Origin: Heloderma charlesbogerti
Lineage: Eukaryota; Chordata; Lepidosauria; Squamata; Helodermatidae
DNA length: 64,000 bases
Reading direction: 5' to 3'
Assembly (NCBI GenBank): GCA_026122225.1
Contig: JANEZZ010002683.1
Span: 868,001 to 932,000, forward strand
The first letter of the stretch is position 1, and every line of letters starts with the position of its first letter. The notes beneath the pieces were generated by a model. The model was not told the origin of the DNA. It worked only from the letters and a program-made list of their open reading frames with translations, and ran no database searches. Positions 1 to 11,561 of this stretch are shown in pieces. A program made the position numbers and the translations under genes.

Positions 1-354
1 ACTGTGTTACTAGCTGTTACACCATGGTTTGGCTTCTGGGTGTGACAAGGAGCCCCAAGCAGAGACAGCATGAGTGGTGGATAACGCTACATGGGTTATT
101 TTGCTGTGTTGCAGCTCAGATCTGGCCAGGATATTTATGCGTACATGTGTGCGTGCATTACGTTTTTGTTCTTCCTTTCTTTAAAATACTTAAGGTAAGC
201 ACATTGAAACGTTAAGTCAAATGTAAAAAAAATACAAAATCACGCTAAAACAACAACTAAAAGATCAAAACCTGCAACAAAGACCTATATCAAACAGTAA
301 TTACTGAAAAAGCCCCTAGAAAAGAGAGAGCTTCGGTCCACATTGAAAGGTATG
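1..354. other. left flank, no firm gene
   Basis: No recognised repeat or coding sequence. A pyrimidine-rich acceptor-like site ends in cag at 112-114 and a donor-like AAG/GTAAGC lies at 192-200. Together they frame an 80-bp segment (115-194) that could be a small exon on the plus strand, but nothing in its translation is recognisable. The chance of coincidence is high. Confidence 0.2.
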
Positions 355-1560
355 CAACAACGGGGCGAGCCAACCAGCGGCGCGGCGACCCTAAGCCGAA
401 TGGTTCCAGGGCAGTCCCCGTTGCGTATCCCTCGCTCCCACCCCCGCCGCACCCCTTGCCGGGGCGCCAGGGCTGGTGCAGGCGCCCAGGCCCGCCGCGA
501 AGAGGGGAGAGGCTGGGAGGGCGGCTGCGCAGCCACAGCACCCGCGCCTTCCCGGGGCGGGCCTGCTGGGCCCCTCTGTGCTCCGATGGGCTTGGCGGGC
601 GTGGGCCGACAACTGTCCTCCCCGCCCGCACTCTGGCGCAGTCTGAGCCCCTCAACGCCGGGCTCAGAGGCGGCTCCGCAAGCGTTCAGCACGCGAGGAG
701 GAGCGCGCAGAGCTCGCCACGGCGCTCCGCAGGGCGGGCGGGGCGACAAAAGAGGAGGAGCGGGCAACCGAGCGCCGCAAGCCGAGCCCGGGAGGGCCGA
801 GCCAGTGGCGCCGCGACGCGGAGCCGCCTTCCTGGTCGAGGGGCGGAGGAGCAGCGTGGCAAGCGGAGCCGGCGGCGCAGCGAGGGCTTCTGGCGCCCGC
901 GGAGACGCACTCCTCCGGCAGAGAGGTTTGGGGACCTACGGGGGGGGGGTCCTGGGGGGAAAAGGAACCCTGGAGGTGGGGAAGGGGGGCGGCATGAAAA
1001 TGCAGCCGGGTCAGCAAGCGGTCGTGGCTCGCCGGCCTCCCGCCCAGGTGCGCCCGCCCCCGGCCCGCTTTCGTGTTTTGCCCGCTTAGCCAGGCGAAGG
1101 AAGATGGGTGGCGCCCCCCGCCCCACCCCGAGGCGCCGTGTGGAAATGACCCGACTGCCTGGAGGCCGCCCTTTTCAAGGCGCCGCCGACCAGGGGCTGC
1201 CCGCGCAAATGGCGCGCGCCAGTCAGGGCACCAGCAGCGTGCGTTGTCGACCGAGCCCCTTATCGCTGCCGCAGAGCGGGGTGGGCTCTCTGCCCTCCTG
1301 CGCTGGGCACGTGCGACCTGCCCCGCTGGCTCTCGGCCCCCCGGAGGCTGTGGGCAGCTGGTGAGTTTCCCGGAGCTTCCGCTCAGGCACTGAACGGCCC
1401 CACGCAAGGGCTCGCTGCTTCGCGAGGTAGGAGCTGGTTGGGCCTCTTGGCTCCTCCCCAAAGGCTGGGCAGCGGCTGCCAGCTTGCCCGGGCGCACGGA
1501 GGCAGCCGCGCAGCCCGCCTGGAGCCAGCTGCCAGTAGGCCTGAGGCCGGTGCCCCCCCC
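355..1560. promoter_or_regulatory. CpG island, candidate host promoter or first exon
   Basis: The base composition changes sharply at about 355 from AT-rich to very GC-rich, with dense CpG to about 1560. Sp1-type GC boxes are visible, for example GGGGCGGGC at 554-562 and a double GGGCGGGCGGGGCG at 732-745. A CCAAT-like motif (agccaacc) lies near 367. A good splice-donor consensus CTG/GTGAGT is at 1358-1366 on the plus strand. Several long open frames cross the island on both strands, but they overlap each other and have low-complexity Pro/Arg/Ala/Gly composition, so I regard them as composition artefacts. No downstream exon was found, so transcript direction is unknown. Confidence 0.7.
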
Positions 1561-1836
1561 CCCCAGCTGCCGTTCAGTGATCTAGGGGCTTCTCTTGTCG
1601 GCAGCCAGAAAGGAAAGAAATTGTTGCCACCCAGTGTAGGGAGAGGGCAGCAAAGAAAGGAGCCATGTAAATGGACACTTCAGCCCTCTCAGCCCCCCCC
1701 TTGTGAATGCTCATAATAAGATTATGCAACCTTCTACAGTCAAACAATAAAAATGAGTTTTCAGTCACGTACTTTATCTCCAAGCCATAGTTTCTCCCAA
1801 TTTTGTTTGCTCAATGCAAATCAGTGCTATGCCTGT

Positions 1837-1902
1837 TTATTCAGACGTCCCATTGAGTTCAGTGGGTTTACTCCCACGCAAGTGTGTGTAGGATTGCAGT
1901 CT
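1837..1902 (+). repeat. dispersed repeat fragment with 'taggattgcagtc' end
   Basis: It carries the pattern cattgagttcagtggg ... ctcccacgcaag ... taggattgcagtc. Related pieces recur at about 2801, 3954, 31810, 43199 and 51745. This is an old, widespread squamate interspersed repeat. I cannot name its family by eye. Confidence 0.5.
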
Positions 1903-2800
1903 TCACCGTACTTCTCATCCCTGGTATGTGTGCAGTAATAATACAGAACCATGTCTACAGCAGTGCCAACCACACATTTCCAGGAAGTTCACAGACAGGG
2001 CAAGACAGAGGAAGCCCTCCCCTCTTGCTGGACCCCAGGATCTGGTGGCAATCAGAGGCACCCTGTCTCTGAGGCTCAGAGGTACTATCCTGCCTCCCAG
2101 TAGCACTGCTTGCACCAAGGATAATTAACCAGAAAAACAAAATCTCACCCTCTCGTCCATACGACATAGTCTTATCATACAATGAGTGCAAGTGATTTGC
2201 AAAAGAAAACAGGAGCCATTCACATTATCATACAACATTGACACAAAGATGTGGCGATGGCCACTCTCACTGGCAGCTTTTATTCATGAAGAATGGTTCC
2301 ATCAGCAGCTATTGGCCATGATGGCAGTGTTGAACCTCCATGTGCAGAGGCAGTATACCTCCGACATCCTGAGGCTGCAGTCAAGCCACAGGGAAAGTTG
2401 GAGTTTCTTCTGTCTAAGCATGCTTTGGATTGTACCTTAAATAGAAGGACTGGAGGCTGCATCAGAGATTCAGGCAGAAAAATCCCCTTTCAATTGACCC
2501 CATTCAATTGACTTGTTCACAGATTGCTAAAGTGGAAAACACCTGGATATTTCCTCCCATTTTTTACTTACTGTTTATTATTTAATTTATATTCTACCTT
2601 TCTGCCAAAAACGGCACTCAGTACAGCTGATAATAATACATATTAAAATATTAATTAAAACAGAACATAAAAACAAATACATTAAAAACAATAAAAAACA
2701 CTGCAAAAATAAACAGCATTTTAAAAAATAAACAGCATAAAATTCTGCATTTTAAACGAGCTAGCAAACATTGGCATTTAAGCTGTAGTGTTATACACAC

Positions 2801-2850
2801 CTACTTGGGAGCAAGTCCCATTGACTCACTGGGGCTTCTGAATAGATACA
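2801..2850 (+). repeat. dispersed repeat fragment, same family as 1837
   Basis: It reads gagcaagtcccattgac then actggggcttctgaatag, matching the 'aagtcccattga' core of the family seen at 1837 and 43199. Confidence 0.4.
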
Positions 2851-2939
2851 GAAAGCACAGCTTAGAAGCCATGCAAAAAAATTCTAGCACCTCCTCTCAT
2901 TCTTCCACTTCATTTGGCCCAATAGCTCTACATGGGAAC

Positions 2940-3945
2940 GTTAGCAGTACAACTGGTGAGCATACCATGAGACGGTATTAGCGCCTTGGGTCCCCTCCTC
3001 AGGAGTTCAACTCATATTAATTCAGGACTGGGACAACCACAGCCACTGGGGGTGGGGGGCAACATCGAGGGGCAGTTGGCTGTGGGAAATCATTGTCAGC
3101 AGACCATGCACTCGCCCACCAAGGGCCTCTCATCATCACTCTCATCTGTTCGTAGCTGCAGGGCGAAAAATGCTGCACCAGTGTAGATTTGCAGCCACAG
3201 CATTGTACCTTGGGTATGACAACAGGCTTTGAGGCACAGATGGGCCTTGGACCAAGCTCCTGGGAGACGTGTTTGGAGGTGGGCCAAAGACCTGGCCAAA
3301 GTGGAGGTGGCCAGATGGAAGATGAATAAGGCCATGTGGCACTTTGTGCAGGCCCAGTGCAGGCAATAAAGAACTGGACAATCCTAATGGCATCCACCTG
3401 TCTCACAGAGGCATCTATTTCTAGTTGGAAGACAACCAAGATGGTATCATAAATTGGCTGCAACCTGAACAGGTGTGTCCGCAAGGCAGGGATGGTAAGG
3501 ATTATGGACACACACACCCCCCGCCTCTTGTGGTGTGATTGGCACTGGGCTGAATCCGTTGGTGATAGGGAGCAGGATTGGGCTCCCCACTCCCCCCGCC
3601 CCATGGGGATTCCCATAAAGGATCTTGGGGACATGGCACCAGGACCAGGGAAGCATGGGGGCTGCGAGCTGGCCACATCCGGGGTGGTCCACATTGGCAG
3701 TCCGTGCTGTGGTGAGCCCCTGGCCCTGCCACCCACCACCAGCGCTCCTGGCATGTGGGCCAAGAAGGGGGAATCCATCAGCAGGCAGGCTGGCTGACAA
3801 AAGGATCCGCACCCCATGCTGCCGCCAAGCCTATTCAAGTGAGTCAATAAACTTGTGACCAATTTATTATCCCAGCTAAGTCTGTGTGTCCAATTTGTTC
3901 CCTTCGCTTTGCCACCTGGACCCAACTAAGTGTTGCCCATGAAAA
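2940..3945 (+). mobile_element. tyrosine-recombinase retroelement (Ngaro/DIRS-like), 3' part, copy 1
   Basis: This is colinear with 48250-49485. It begins in the decayed C-terminal part of the recombinase frame ('gtgagcatacc...', matching 48265). Next comes a shortened SGNH-type hydrolase region (HSIVPW near 3195-3215, equivalent to GHSIVHW in copy 2, and a decayed NGIHLS-like block near 3380). A shared 3' region follows with AATAAA near 3846 and the common phrase cccagctaagtctgtgtgtc. Several stops and a large internal deletion in the hydrolase show it is dead. No reverse transcriptase is present, so it is truncated. The family call depends on copy 2, where motifs are clearer. Apparent long minus-strand frames across it are shadows. 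Confidence 0.6.
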
Positions 3946-3953
3946 TATATTAA

Positions 3954-4034
3954 GGCTGCAGTCCTATACCCTCTTACCTGGGACCTATTGAAATTAACGG
4001 GACTTAATTCTGAGTAGAAATGTATAGGATTGCT
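3954..4034 (+). repeat. dispersed repeat fragment, same family as 1837
   Basis: It contains acgggacttaattctgag and atgtataggattgc, the typical end of this repeat. Confidence 0.5.
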
Positions 4035-4303
4035 TTGTAAATGATACAATCAGATCCTGTGCATATTGACTCAGGAGGAAATTCCGCTGGGTTCAGTAGA
4101 GCTTATTTAAAGGTTTTCCACAATTTTCCCTGGAACTAGGTTGCTCCAGCAGCAGACTGCATCCATAATTATTCCTATGGGAAATTCTCCCTGCAGAGGT
4201 GTAGTAATATGTGTCTGGATGTGTGTGTGTGTGTGTCAGTGTGAGTATGAAAGACAAAGAGATGACACCAGGGGAAGCAAGAGAGGAACTGCTGGGTTTA
4301 AAC

Positions 4304-4897
4304 TAGGGATGTACGAAAGTCACTTACCTTTTCGCAGGGGTGCTTCGCGGTGGGGGGAGGCGCTTCGCTTCTCCCCCCGAAGTTCAGGCGAGGGGGGGGG
4401 GCGTCCCGCCTCGCCCAGCCAAAATTAAGGCCGGGGGGGGAGGCTTCCCGCCTCGCCCGGCCGAAATTCAGGCCGGGGAGAAGTGCCCCGTCTCCCCGGC
4501 CGCGAAACAAAGTCTAAAAAAACCCCCCAAACCCCGTGATAGGCCATGTAACGATTTACGTAGCCTATCACAGCTGACTTTGGAAATCTAGCCGTGATAG
4601 GCTACGTAAATCATTACGTAGCCTATCACGGGGTTTGTTTGTTTGTTTGTTTTTAGACTTTGTTTCGCGGCCGGGGAGACAGGGCGCTTCTCCCCGGCCT
4701 GAATTTCGGCCGGGTGAGGCGGGAAGCCTCCCCCCCCCGGCCTGAATTTCGGCGGGACGGGATGGCTCCCCCCCTCGCCTGAACTTCGGGGGGAGAAGCG
4801 AAGCGCCTCCCCCCCACTGCGAAAAGGTAAGTGACTTTCGTACATCCCTAGCGCTCGGCCCCCCAAAGATTCGGGGAGAAATTCTCCGCCATCCCTA
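4304..4897. mobile_element. palindromic hAT-like MITE, copy A
   Basis: A 594-bp element bounded by TAGGGATG at the left and CATCCCTA at the right, flanked by a perfect 8-bp duplication GTTTAAAC (4296-4303 and 4898-4905). The body is one large inverted repeat: the left arm (tacgaaagtcacttacc) is mirrored by ggtaagtgactttcgta at 4826-4842. The centre (about 4540-4640) holds two smaller palindromes with arms of type CGTGATAGGCTACGTAA. Splice-donor consensus sequences point outward at both ends (4322-4327 on the minus strand, 4827-4832 on the plus strand). Near each end are GC-rich repeats of the type gccgaaattcaggccgg. It has no coding capacity. The right end is compound (see findings). hAT assignment rests on the 8-bp duplication and TAGGG ends. 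Confidence 0.8.
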
Positions 4898-6176
4898 GTT
4901 TAAACCCCCTCTCCCCTTCTAGTCTCTGGCAACCAAGCCTGTGATGGCAATGCAGATCTCTTTGGGGAGTGACAATAATGAAAGTTACTTTGCTCTGCAT
5001 TACCCTTATCCCTAGTTCTTCAGAGCCTGTAACCTACCAACAGAAGCGATGGAGGAGAAGAGGGGGGGATAATGCTATCCCCTAATTGCATGAGTTTCCA
5101 CCTAGAACTTTTAAATTAGGAAGTTCAACTAAAGCATACCCACACTCCAGCATTCCTCCCCCTTCCCTGAATTAAATCCAGACCTATATTGTATTCCTCA
5201 ACCACAGGAAGGGCCGAAATATTACATGGGCTAGATTTTCACATACCTACAACCTCAGCCCATGAACATTTAACTCAGAAGTTAGTGCTACTACAGCGTT
5301 TAATGGCACTTTTCCCCACGCATGCACAGATGACGAAGGACTGCACTGCAGGGACAAGCCATGAAGTGGAGTGGAAATCTCTGCTCACTCTTTCGCAGAA
5401 CAAGGGGGCAATTGGGCAGTGGGCGACAGGGGGGTTGACTCTCCAACACAAAAGAAATCACCCAAAATTTTCCATTGTCACCAACATTCTGCTTGCTATT
5501 ATAGGAGGTGGAAGAGGAAGATGACCCTGGTCTCTCTCTTTACCGTGATGATTTCTTGCTCCCTCCCTGCTGCACTCAGGGTGTGGCCTTTGTCTCCCCC
5601 CCCCCTTTCTGCTCTTCCTCTCTCCTTTTTTTCCTTCCCTGCCACCCTGATACTCTTAATCCTCCAGGCACCCCAAGTCCTCTTTCTCTCCTCAGCCCCC
5701 TCTGGTGCTGTTTCTCTCTCCACACCTTAATGCTCACTCAGAGCCTCTCACTCTCCACATTATCAGGCAAGCAGCAGCACCTTTCTCTCATTCCCCCCCC
5801 CCTTTAGCTTTACAAACAGTCCAGGTGCACTCCAGAGCAAAGCCACAGTCCTGCCTGGCATGTTGATTATCCCAGCATGCCTCTGAACCTACATGGCCGT
5901 CTAGAAGCTATAAGGAGACATCAACATGCCAGGTGTGACTAGCTTCCTCTGTAATGTTCCTGGACAGTTCTAAAAGTTAAAAGTGTGGAAAGAGAAAAGG
6001 TGCTGCTGGCTGAGGGGAGAGTGAGTGGAGCACCGGGAGAGGAGTGCCGGGAGGGACTGTTTGCCTTCAGTGTTGTGAGGCCCTGGACCTTGGCCCAGAA
6101 GTCTGGCCCTAGTTTCACCCCTGAAGACAACATTCCTTTGCCAGGGCATTTCACTGCCTCAATGCTGCCACCGAAA
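4898..6176. other. intergenic, nothing recognised
   Basis: The stretch at 5570-5800 is pyrimidine-rich (ccccctttctgctcttcc type). No coding frame, RNA gene or repeat family is recognisable. Confidence 0.5.
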
Positions 6177-6740
6177 TAGAGATAGATGAATCAATCAGTT
6201 TCGCTTTCTCTTGCATTCACATTTTTTTACTCTCAAATCCTTTATATCCTGACATTTGCATGTTTTGGTAAATTCTTAACGAAATTAAGCTGAAATGAAC
6301 CACCTACATTGGCCAAAATCAATAGATACAGCTGATCCCAGCATGGAGAGGACCATGGAGTACCTGCCTGCTGTATTGCTGTTAAAAGATGAGGAGGCTG
6401 CCGTAATAAAGAGGTGGCATCCAGAATTCAGCACTAGCATGCGAATACAGAGGGATTTAAACCCAGACTTTTAAGAGTAGGGATGGGCAAACATGCAGTG
6501 TTCAAGATGTTCTCCTAATTGTTCCTCAAAGCCCATTTCACCTCATTCACATTCTTAAATGTGAGCATCTTTTTGTTTTCCTTTTTAATCAGGAAAAATG
6601 TGCATTTTCAGTCAGGAAAATGGCATTTTAGGGGGGAATGCCTATTTGCACACTTTCAAACATGGAGGTACACACTTGCACAAGTGCACACTTTAGAACA
6701 TAAACACAAGTTCAGGAAATCATGGAAATTTCCCAAGCAT
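6177..6740. mobile_element. hAT-like MITE remnants
   Basis: 6177-6477 is a diverged copy of the element at 8997-9490: it shares tctcaaatcctt, the 'cacagctg/atacagctgatccca' block, 'tggagaggacc' and a 'ttttaagag' end. At 6478 a second terminus TAGGGATGGGCAAAC begins and runs into AT-rich sequence up to the CR1. Neither copy has both ends intact. Confidence 0.5.
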
Positions 6741-7974
6741 TGCCAAGTCAAAGCGTCCCTGACAGATGGCTGTCCAGCCTCATCTTGAATGCCTCCAGTG
6801 TGGGACAGCCCACCACCTCCCTAGGTAATTGATTCCATTGTCGTATTGCTCTAACAGTCAGGAAGTTCTTGCTGGCTTCCTGTAACTTGAGCCCATTATT
6901 CCATGTCCTGCACTCTGGGATGATCGAGAAGAGATCCTGACATTCCTCTCTGTGACAACCTCTCAAGTACTTGAAAAGCGCTATCCTATCTCCTCTCAGT
7001 CTTCTCAAGGCTAAACATGCCCAGTTCTTTCAGTCTCTCCTTGTAGGGCTTTGTTTCCAGTCCCCTGATCATCTTTGTTGCCCTCCTCTGAACCCTCTCC
7101 ATTTGGTCTGCATCCTTCTTAAAGTGGACACAGTACTCAAGAAGAGTAGTCAACCAGTATTGAGTACAGGGGAACTAGTACTTCACGTGATTTGGAAGCT
7201 ACCTCTATTAATGCAGGCCAAAACGGCATTTGTCTTCTTTTGCAGCCTCATCACATTGTTGGCTTATATTCAGCTTGTGATTGACAACAATTCCAAGATC
7301 CTTCTTGCTTGTAGTATTGTTGAGCCAAGTGTCCCCCGTATTGTAACTGTGCATTTGGTTTCTTTTTCCTAGGTGCAGAATTTGGCATTTATCCCTGTTA
7401 AATTTAATTCTATTGTTTTCTGCCCAACACTCCAGCCTATCAAGATCCCTTTGAATTTTGTGTCTGTCTTCCAGGGCATTAGCTATCCCGCCCAATTTTG
7501 TGTCCTCTGCAAATCTGATAAGCATTCCCTGCATCTCCCCATCCAAGTCATTAATAAAAATGTTGAAGAGCACCGGGCCCAGGACTGAGCCCTGGGTACC
7601 CTGCTCTGTCCTGATTCACAATGCTGCCGACTCTGTAGCCAACTGTGGATCTACCTGATCGTTGTTTCATCTAGCCCACTTTCAGCTAGTTTGCTCATCA
7701 GGAGATCATGGGGCGCTTTGTCGAAGGCTTTGCTGAAGTCGAGGTATATTATGTCCACAGCATTCCCACAGTCCATAAGGGAGGTTACTTGATCAAAAAA
7801 TGAGATCAGATTCATCTGGCAGGATTTGTTCTTGACAAATCCATGTTGGCTTGGAGTAATCACTGCATTGTTTTCAAGGTGCTTACAGATGGATTGCTTT
7901 ATAATCTGCTCCAGAATTTTCCCAGGGATTGATGTCAGACTGACTGGTCTGTAGTTCCCAGGTTCCTCCTTTAC
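6741..7974 (-). pseudogene. CR1 LINE ORF2, 3' half, degenerate
   Basis: Minus-strand translation gives pieces of a CR1 reverse transcriptase in order: HGFVKNKSCQ and YLDFSKAFDKAPHDLL (about 7850-7660), then LFNIFINDL (7570), a damaged catalytic stretch (RFAEDTKLGG where family members have YADDTKL-like), KCQILHLGKRNQ and the C-terminal [14 protein letters not shown] ... WNQLPREVVG (7008-6750). A canonical CR1 tail is missing because the copy stops at 6741. It is also cut at the 5' side at about 7974, as usual for CR1. Frameshifts separate the blocks, so it is inactive. Confidence 0.85.
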
Positions 7975-8058
7975 TCTAGTTCATGGAAGCTTATTCCATA
8001 ATAAATTTGCTAGTCTTTCAGGACTCTTTCAGATGGTTTGGGACTCTTTGATGTTTCA
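7975..8058 (+). repeat. Penelope-like 3' tail fragment
   Basis: It contains catggaagcttattcc, aataaatttgctagtc and ggactctttc, matching the widespread reptile tail 'cacgaaagcttatg...aataaatttgttagtc'. It abuts the CR1. Confidence 0.45.
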
Positions 8059-8079
8059 GGTGCAGCTGTGGCAATGAGA

Positions 8080-8315
8080 ATCGTATTGATTGATTGATTG
8101 CATTTATATCCCGCCTTTTTTCCTCTTGCAAGGAACCCAAGGCGGCTTACATTCTCCTCCTCCTCTCTGTTTTACCCTCACAACAACAACCCTGTGAGGA
8201 GGGTTGGGCTGAGAGTCTGTGACTGGCCCAAAGTGACCCAGTGAGTTTCCGTGGCCAAGTGGGGACTAGAACCCTGCTCCCAGTCCGTCACTCTCACCAC
8301 TACACTACATTGGCT
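8080..8315 (-). repeat. MIR-like tRNA-derived SINE
   Basis: In plus-strand order it shows atttatatcccgcc, caaggcggcttaca, ctcacaacaacaaccctgtgagg, tggcccaaagtgacccagtgag, then a degenerate reversed B-box (ggactagaacc, canonical GGATTCGAACC) and caccactacact. These are the core blocks of MIR/CORE-type SINEs. The tRNA-related head lies at the right, so the element is on the minus strand. Confidence 0.75.
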
Positions 8316-8376
8316 ATCTATTGTATAAAGAATGACGTGGATGTTAGCTTGTGCTAGAACTAAAACATAGTTCTTT

Positions 8377-8395
8377 TATATATATATATATATAT
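8377..8395. repeat. (TA)n microsatellite
   Basis: Uninterrupted TA dinucleotides. Confidence 0.95.
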
Positions 8396-8996
8396 CTCCC
8401 CATCCAGCAGGAATCAGAATATCACTGGGTCCCATCTAATTGCAACCCCTTTGGTAACAGCTTGAAATGAGCATTCATGTCAGGAAGTGAAGTATATCCC
8501 ATTATCTGTGCTGTGCCAAGGCCCCATTTTGCCCCCTCCCAAATTAGCTGCTTGACAGGAAGGCTCCTTGTCTGCTTATTTGTCAGTGAGTTTGTGCCAG
8601 TGTTGCTTGAACAAAATGTGCAGTTTTTAATTAATTGGAATAAAAAGTGATCTGTTGCAGGCTCACATAAAAGTTTGAGATACTTTTTTATTGCCAGCCT
8701 TCCCCTGAAAATGTTAAATACAATCTCATTTCAAGCAAGTGTCATTTTCCACAACATTCTTAATCAACACTCTCTAGATGCGTGCGCGCACACACACACA
8801 CACCCCTCATCAAATAAATCCCAGATCCTTCTGAGGCCCTTTGTTCGGGAATGCTTACTTCCCCCGATTTTCAGAGGAATATACATCATGCACGGGACAT
8901 TTTGGAATAGATTTCCAACGTCTGCCAGAGCCCAGTAACAAGGATACTCAATTGGGCATAAGATAATAGATTTTCAAGAGCTGAAAATGGTATAGT
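8396..8996. other. intergenic, possibly conserved non-coding
   Basis: No repeat recognised apart from a short CA run at 8788-8803. The AT-rich block around 8610-8680 (tttttaattaattgg) contains homeodomain-type TAATTAATT motifs. There is no coding signal. Confidence 0.3.
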
Positions 8997-9490
8997 TAGG
9001 GATGGACAAATCTGTCCATTTTGCTTTCTCCTGCATTTGAATTTTTAAAATCTCAAATCCTTTCCATCCCGAATATGAAGAAATTTGTTCATTTTGGAAA
9101 ATTCTTATTAAAATACTGAAATAAAATGAAATTCTCAGCTATCTATCCTGGCCAAATTCAATAGGCACAGCTGTTCCCAACTTGGAGAGGACCCCAATAT
9201 CCCTGCCTGCCATGTAGCTGTTAAAGATGACTAGCCTGTCAGAAAAAATATGTGGCAAAAACTAATTCAGCAAACACATAGTTGAATACACAGAGATCCA
9301 AACCAGATTTTTAAGAGTTCAGCTGTCACAGCCCTAAACATGGGATCAGTCCATTTCAGGGTCTCCTATATTTGTTGTTTTGTTTTTAAATAAAAAATTG
9401 TAGCTTCTTTCTGTCCTGAATATGAAGAAATGTGTGAATTTTATAAATTCTTATAAAAACGAACTGCACTGAAATTCTTCCCCTCCCTAG
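8997..9490. mobile_element. hAT-like MITE (second family)
   Basis: Ends TAGGGATGGACAAATC (left) and CCCCTCCCTA (right), flanked by 8-bp duplications GGTATAGT (8989-8996) and GGTATGGT (9491-9498). Internally a 'tcctgaatatgaagaaat' motif occurs twice (near 9070 and 9415), so the two halves are partly repeated. It is non-coding. A second copy is at 6177-6477. Confidence 0.7.
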
Positions 9491-10425
9491 GTATGGTAGA
9501 GCCATTAGTACATCATTCTTTTTTCGGTCCTACTATTATCTTTGGCTATCAGGTTTTCAAAAAACTGTAGTGTTCCAAAAACCCTTCGAAATCTTTCTGA
9601 CCTGAAGAGAGAAAAGGGGATGAAAGGAGTAAGTGTGTACACTACAGGCAAAATCTCTCTATCATACCATCTTCCACTCTTTAAAAAATATTATCTGATC
9701 AGTAGACAGATGGTAACTAGATGATAGATGGTAGAACTATCTTAGCCTGCACCTTCAGGCACCAGCGTTCTCTTAGGCCAAGCAGTTGCTCAGCCTCCTT
9801 CTCTGACACCATGGGTGAGGCTCATTCCTCAAGGCTCCTGTCCATGGGTTCCTTCAACCACTGTTGAAGGGCCCCATATGGCTTCCCTACAGATGCTGGA
9901 GGGACTTGGGATTTGAGAAGGGTATTATCATTTCCCATGATGGACACACGTTACTGTTTCTTTTGTCCCGTTGTTGCCTCTGGTCAAAACAGTATTTCAG
10001 ATTTTTGAAATAACGCAAATGCCTGCAAAACCAGTTTGCCAGGGATGAAAATGAAGTGTGTCTGTACTCTAAAAAAACCCCTCTCTCTCCCAGTCCAGTG
10101 TCTCAGTACCTTCCAAAGAGCAGCTATAAGAACTGCACAGGGCTGCCCTCAGAGCAAAGCAGCAGAGTCTCCACATCTGGCCCATGAGCCAATTAAGGAA
10201 GAGTCTAGATTATGAAATTGCTATCCAAACTTCCTTATGAAAATGACCACAATTTCATCAAGAATATAGCCCTATTTGAGCATCTCAACACCCCACCCAC
10301 ACAATCCCAATCCCATGAGAGCCTGTACCTTCAGGTGCAGAGCTCTCTCAGGCTGGAAGTTGCTCAGATGCGGCCTCTTGACACCATGGGTGAGGCACGT
10401 TCCTCAGGGGCTAGAAGCCTCTGAA
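9491..10425. other. intergenic with a diverged 100-bp duplication
   Basis: Segments 9748-9850 and 10322-10416 are diverged copies of each other (accttcagg ... gttgctcag ... gacaccatgggtgaggc ... ttcctca). They may be part of the LINE-related sequence that follows. No gene recognised. Confidence 0.4.
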
Positions 10426-11195
10426 CTAGCGTGGGAGAGTTGGAGTGCCTGGTTTAAAGGAGGTGTTAGATATAGTGGGCATAACGGAAACCTGGTGGAG
10501 TGGAGAGAACCCGTGGGATATGGTCATCTCTGGATATTAAACTTTACAGGAAGGACAGGGAAGGGTGTACTGGAGGTGGTGTCACTACATCAGAGAGGGC
10601 AGACTGTCAGGCAGAGTAGAAAACCTAAAAGGGGCAGTTGCCTCCACAGAAGCTCTGTGTGTGACAATACCAGGCTCCAACAGTAATTTAGTGCTGGGGA
10701 CATGCTATCATCCTCCATACTAGAATGCTCAGGGTGATCTTGGGATGTAAAATGAAAGCAGGGAGACATCCAAACAAATAAGTTGTAATAATGAGTGAAT
10801 TCAATTACACCCATATTGCCTGGATAAATGCATGTTCCAGTAACAACAAAGAGCTTACGTTTCTCAATGCCCTAAATGGCTGTGCCCTACAACAGTCATG
10901 GAACTGCCCAGTGGGGAGGTGACCTTGAATTTAATCCTGAGTGTTGCCAACCAGGACCTAGTGTGAGATGTGAGTATTGTCGAACCAAGTGGAAATACTG
11001 ACCACACTGCAATCAGATTTAATTTCTGTTTCAGTAGGAAATTGCCAAGGTCCAGCACAAGCATATTTGACTTCAAAAGAGGAAACTTCTCTAAAAATGA
11101 GGGGACTGGTAAAAAGTAAGTTGAAAGGGGGAGTCAAGAGGGCTAAATCTCTCCAAAATGCTTGGAGGTTAGGTTACTCAAAATCACAATAATAT
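10426..11195 (+). pseudogene. CR1-type LINE ORF2, endonuclease region, degenerate
   Basis: Broken plus-strand frames show CR1 endonuclease landmarks: DIVGITETWW (near 10468), then EPVGYG, a Y-R-K-D/GR-type block near 10540, and further on a stretch matching the C-terminal endonuclease segment (NYTHIAWINACSS near 10803). The following linker reads KMRGLVKSKLKGGVKRAKSL near 11092. Many frameshifts. The copy probably continues as the reverse transcriptase at 12690, with later insertions in between. Confidence 0.6.
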
Positions 11196-11561
11196 AAGCT
11201 CAGCTAGAATGTATTCCTCAGGTCCAGAAAGGTAGGATCAAGTCCAGGGGGCCATCTCCACGAGTGATTTACTGCAAAGTTAGAGCAGTCCATGGGTTCC
11301 TTAACTACAGATGAAGTCGTCACCAATCCACTGCCAACCAGCCACTTCCCTCTTGAAAAGCCACATTTTCTGAAACTCCTTTTACTCCAATTTTTATACT
11401 TAAAAGCAGCTCCCTGGCAGTTTTGCCACAGTGTGCCATGTCTCCCCACCCCCGCATTAAATCTTGGGCATGCCTCTGTGACCTGGCAGTGACATGGTCA
11501 AGGGAGTGGGACACCCCATTCCCTCTTGTTTCCCTAATCAAAGTAGTTTTTGCCATATCTT

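Larger units (their letters stand above)
1561..2939. other. intergenic, scattered old repeat scraps
   Basis: No coding sequence recognised. At 2560-2640 the phrase 'tttaatttatattctacctttctgcc' in shortened form resembles the head of the common squamate repeat whose consensus reads 'atttatatcccgcc'. AT-rich simple sequence follows to about 2760. Confidence 0.4.

Noticed and set aside
285..1497. Several long open frames (up to about 300 codons) on both strands
   Set aside because: They overlap in different frames inside the CpG island and have only GC-driven Pro/Ala/Gly/Arg composition with no motif. Stop codons are simply rare in such DNA.
3017..3925. A 302-codon open frame on the minus strand
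   Set aside because: It is antisense to the decayed recombinase/hydrolase element and its 3' region, which match 48250-49485 in sense orientation. No motifs on the minus strand.
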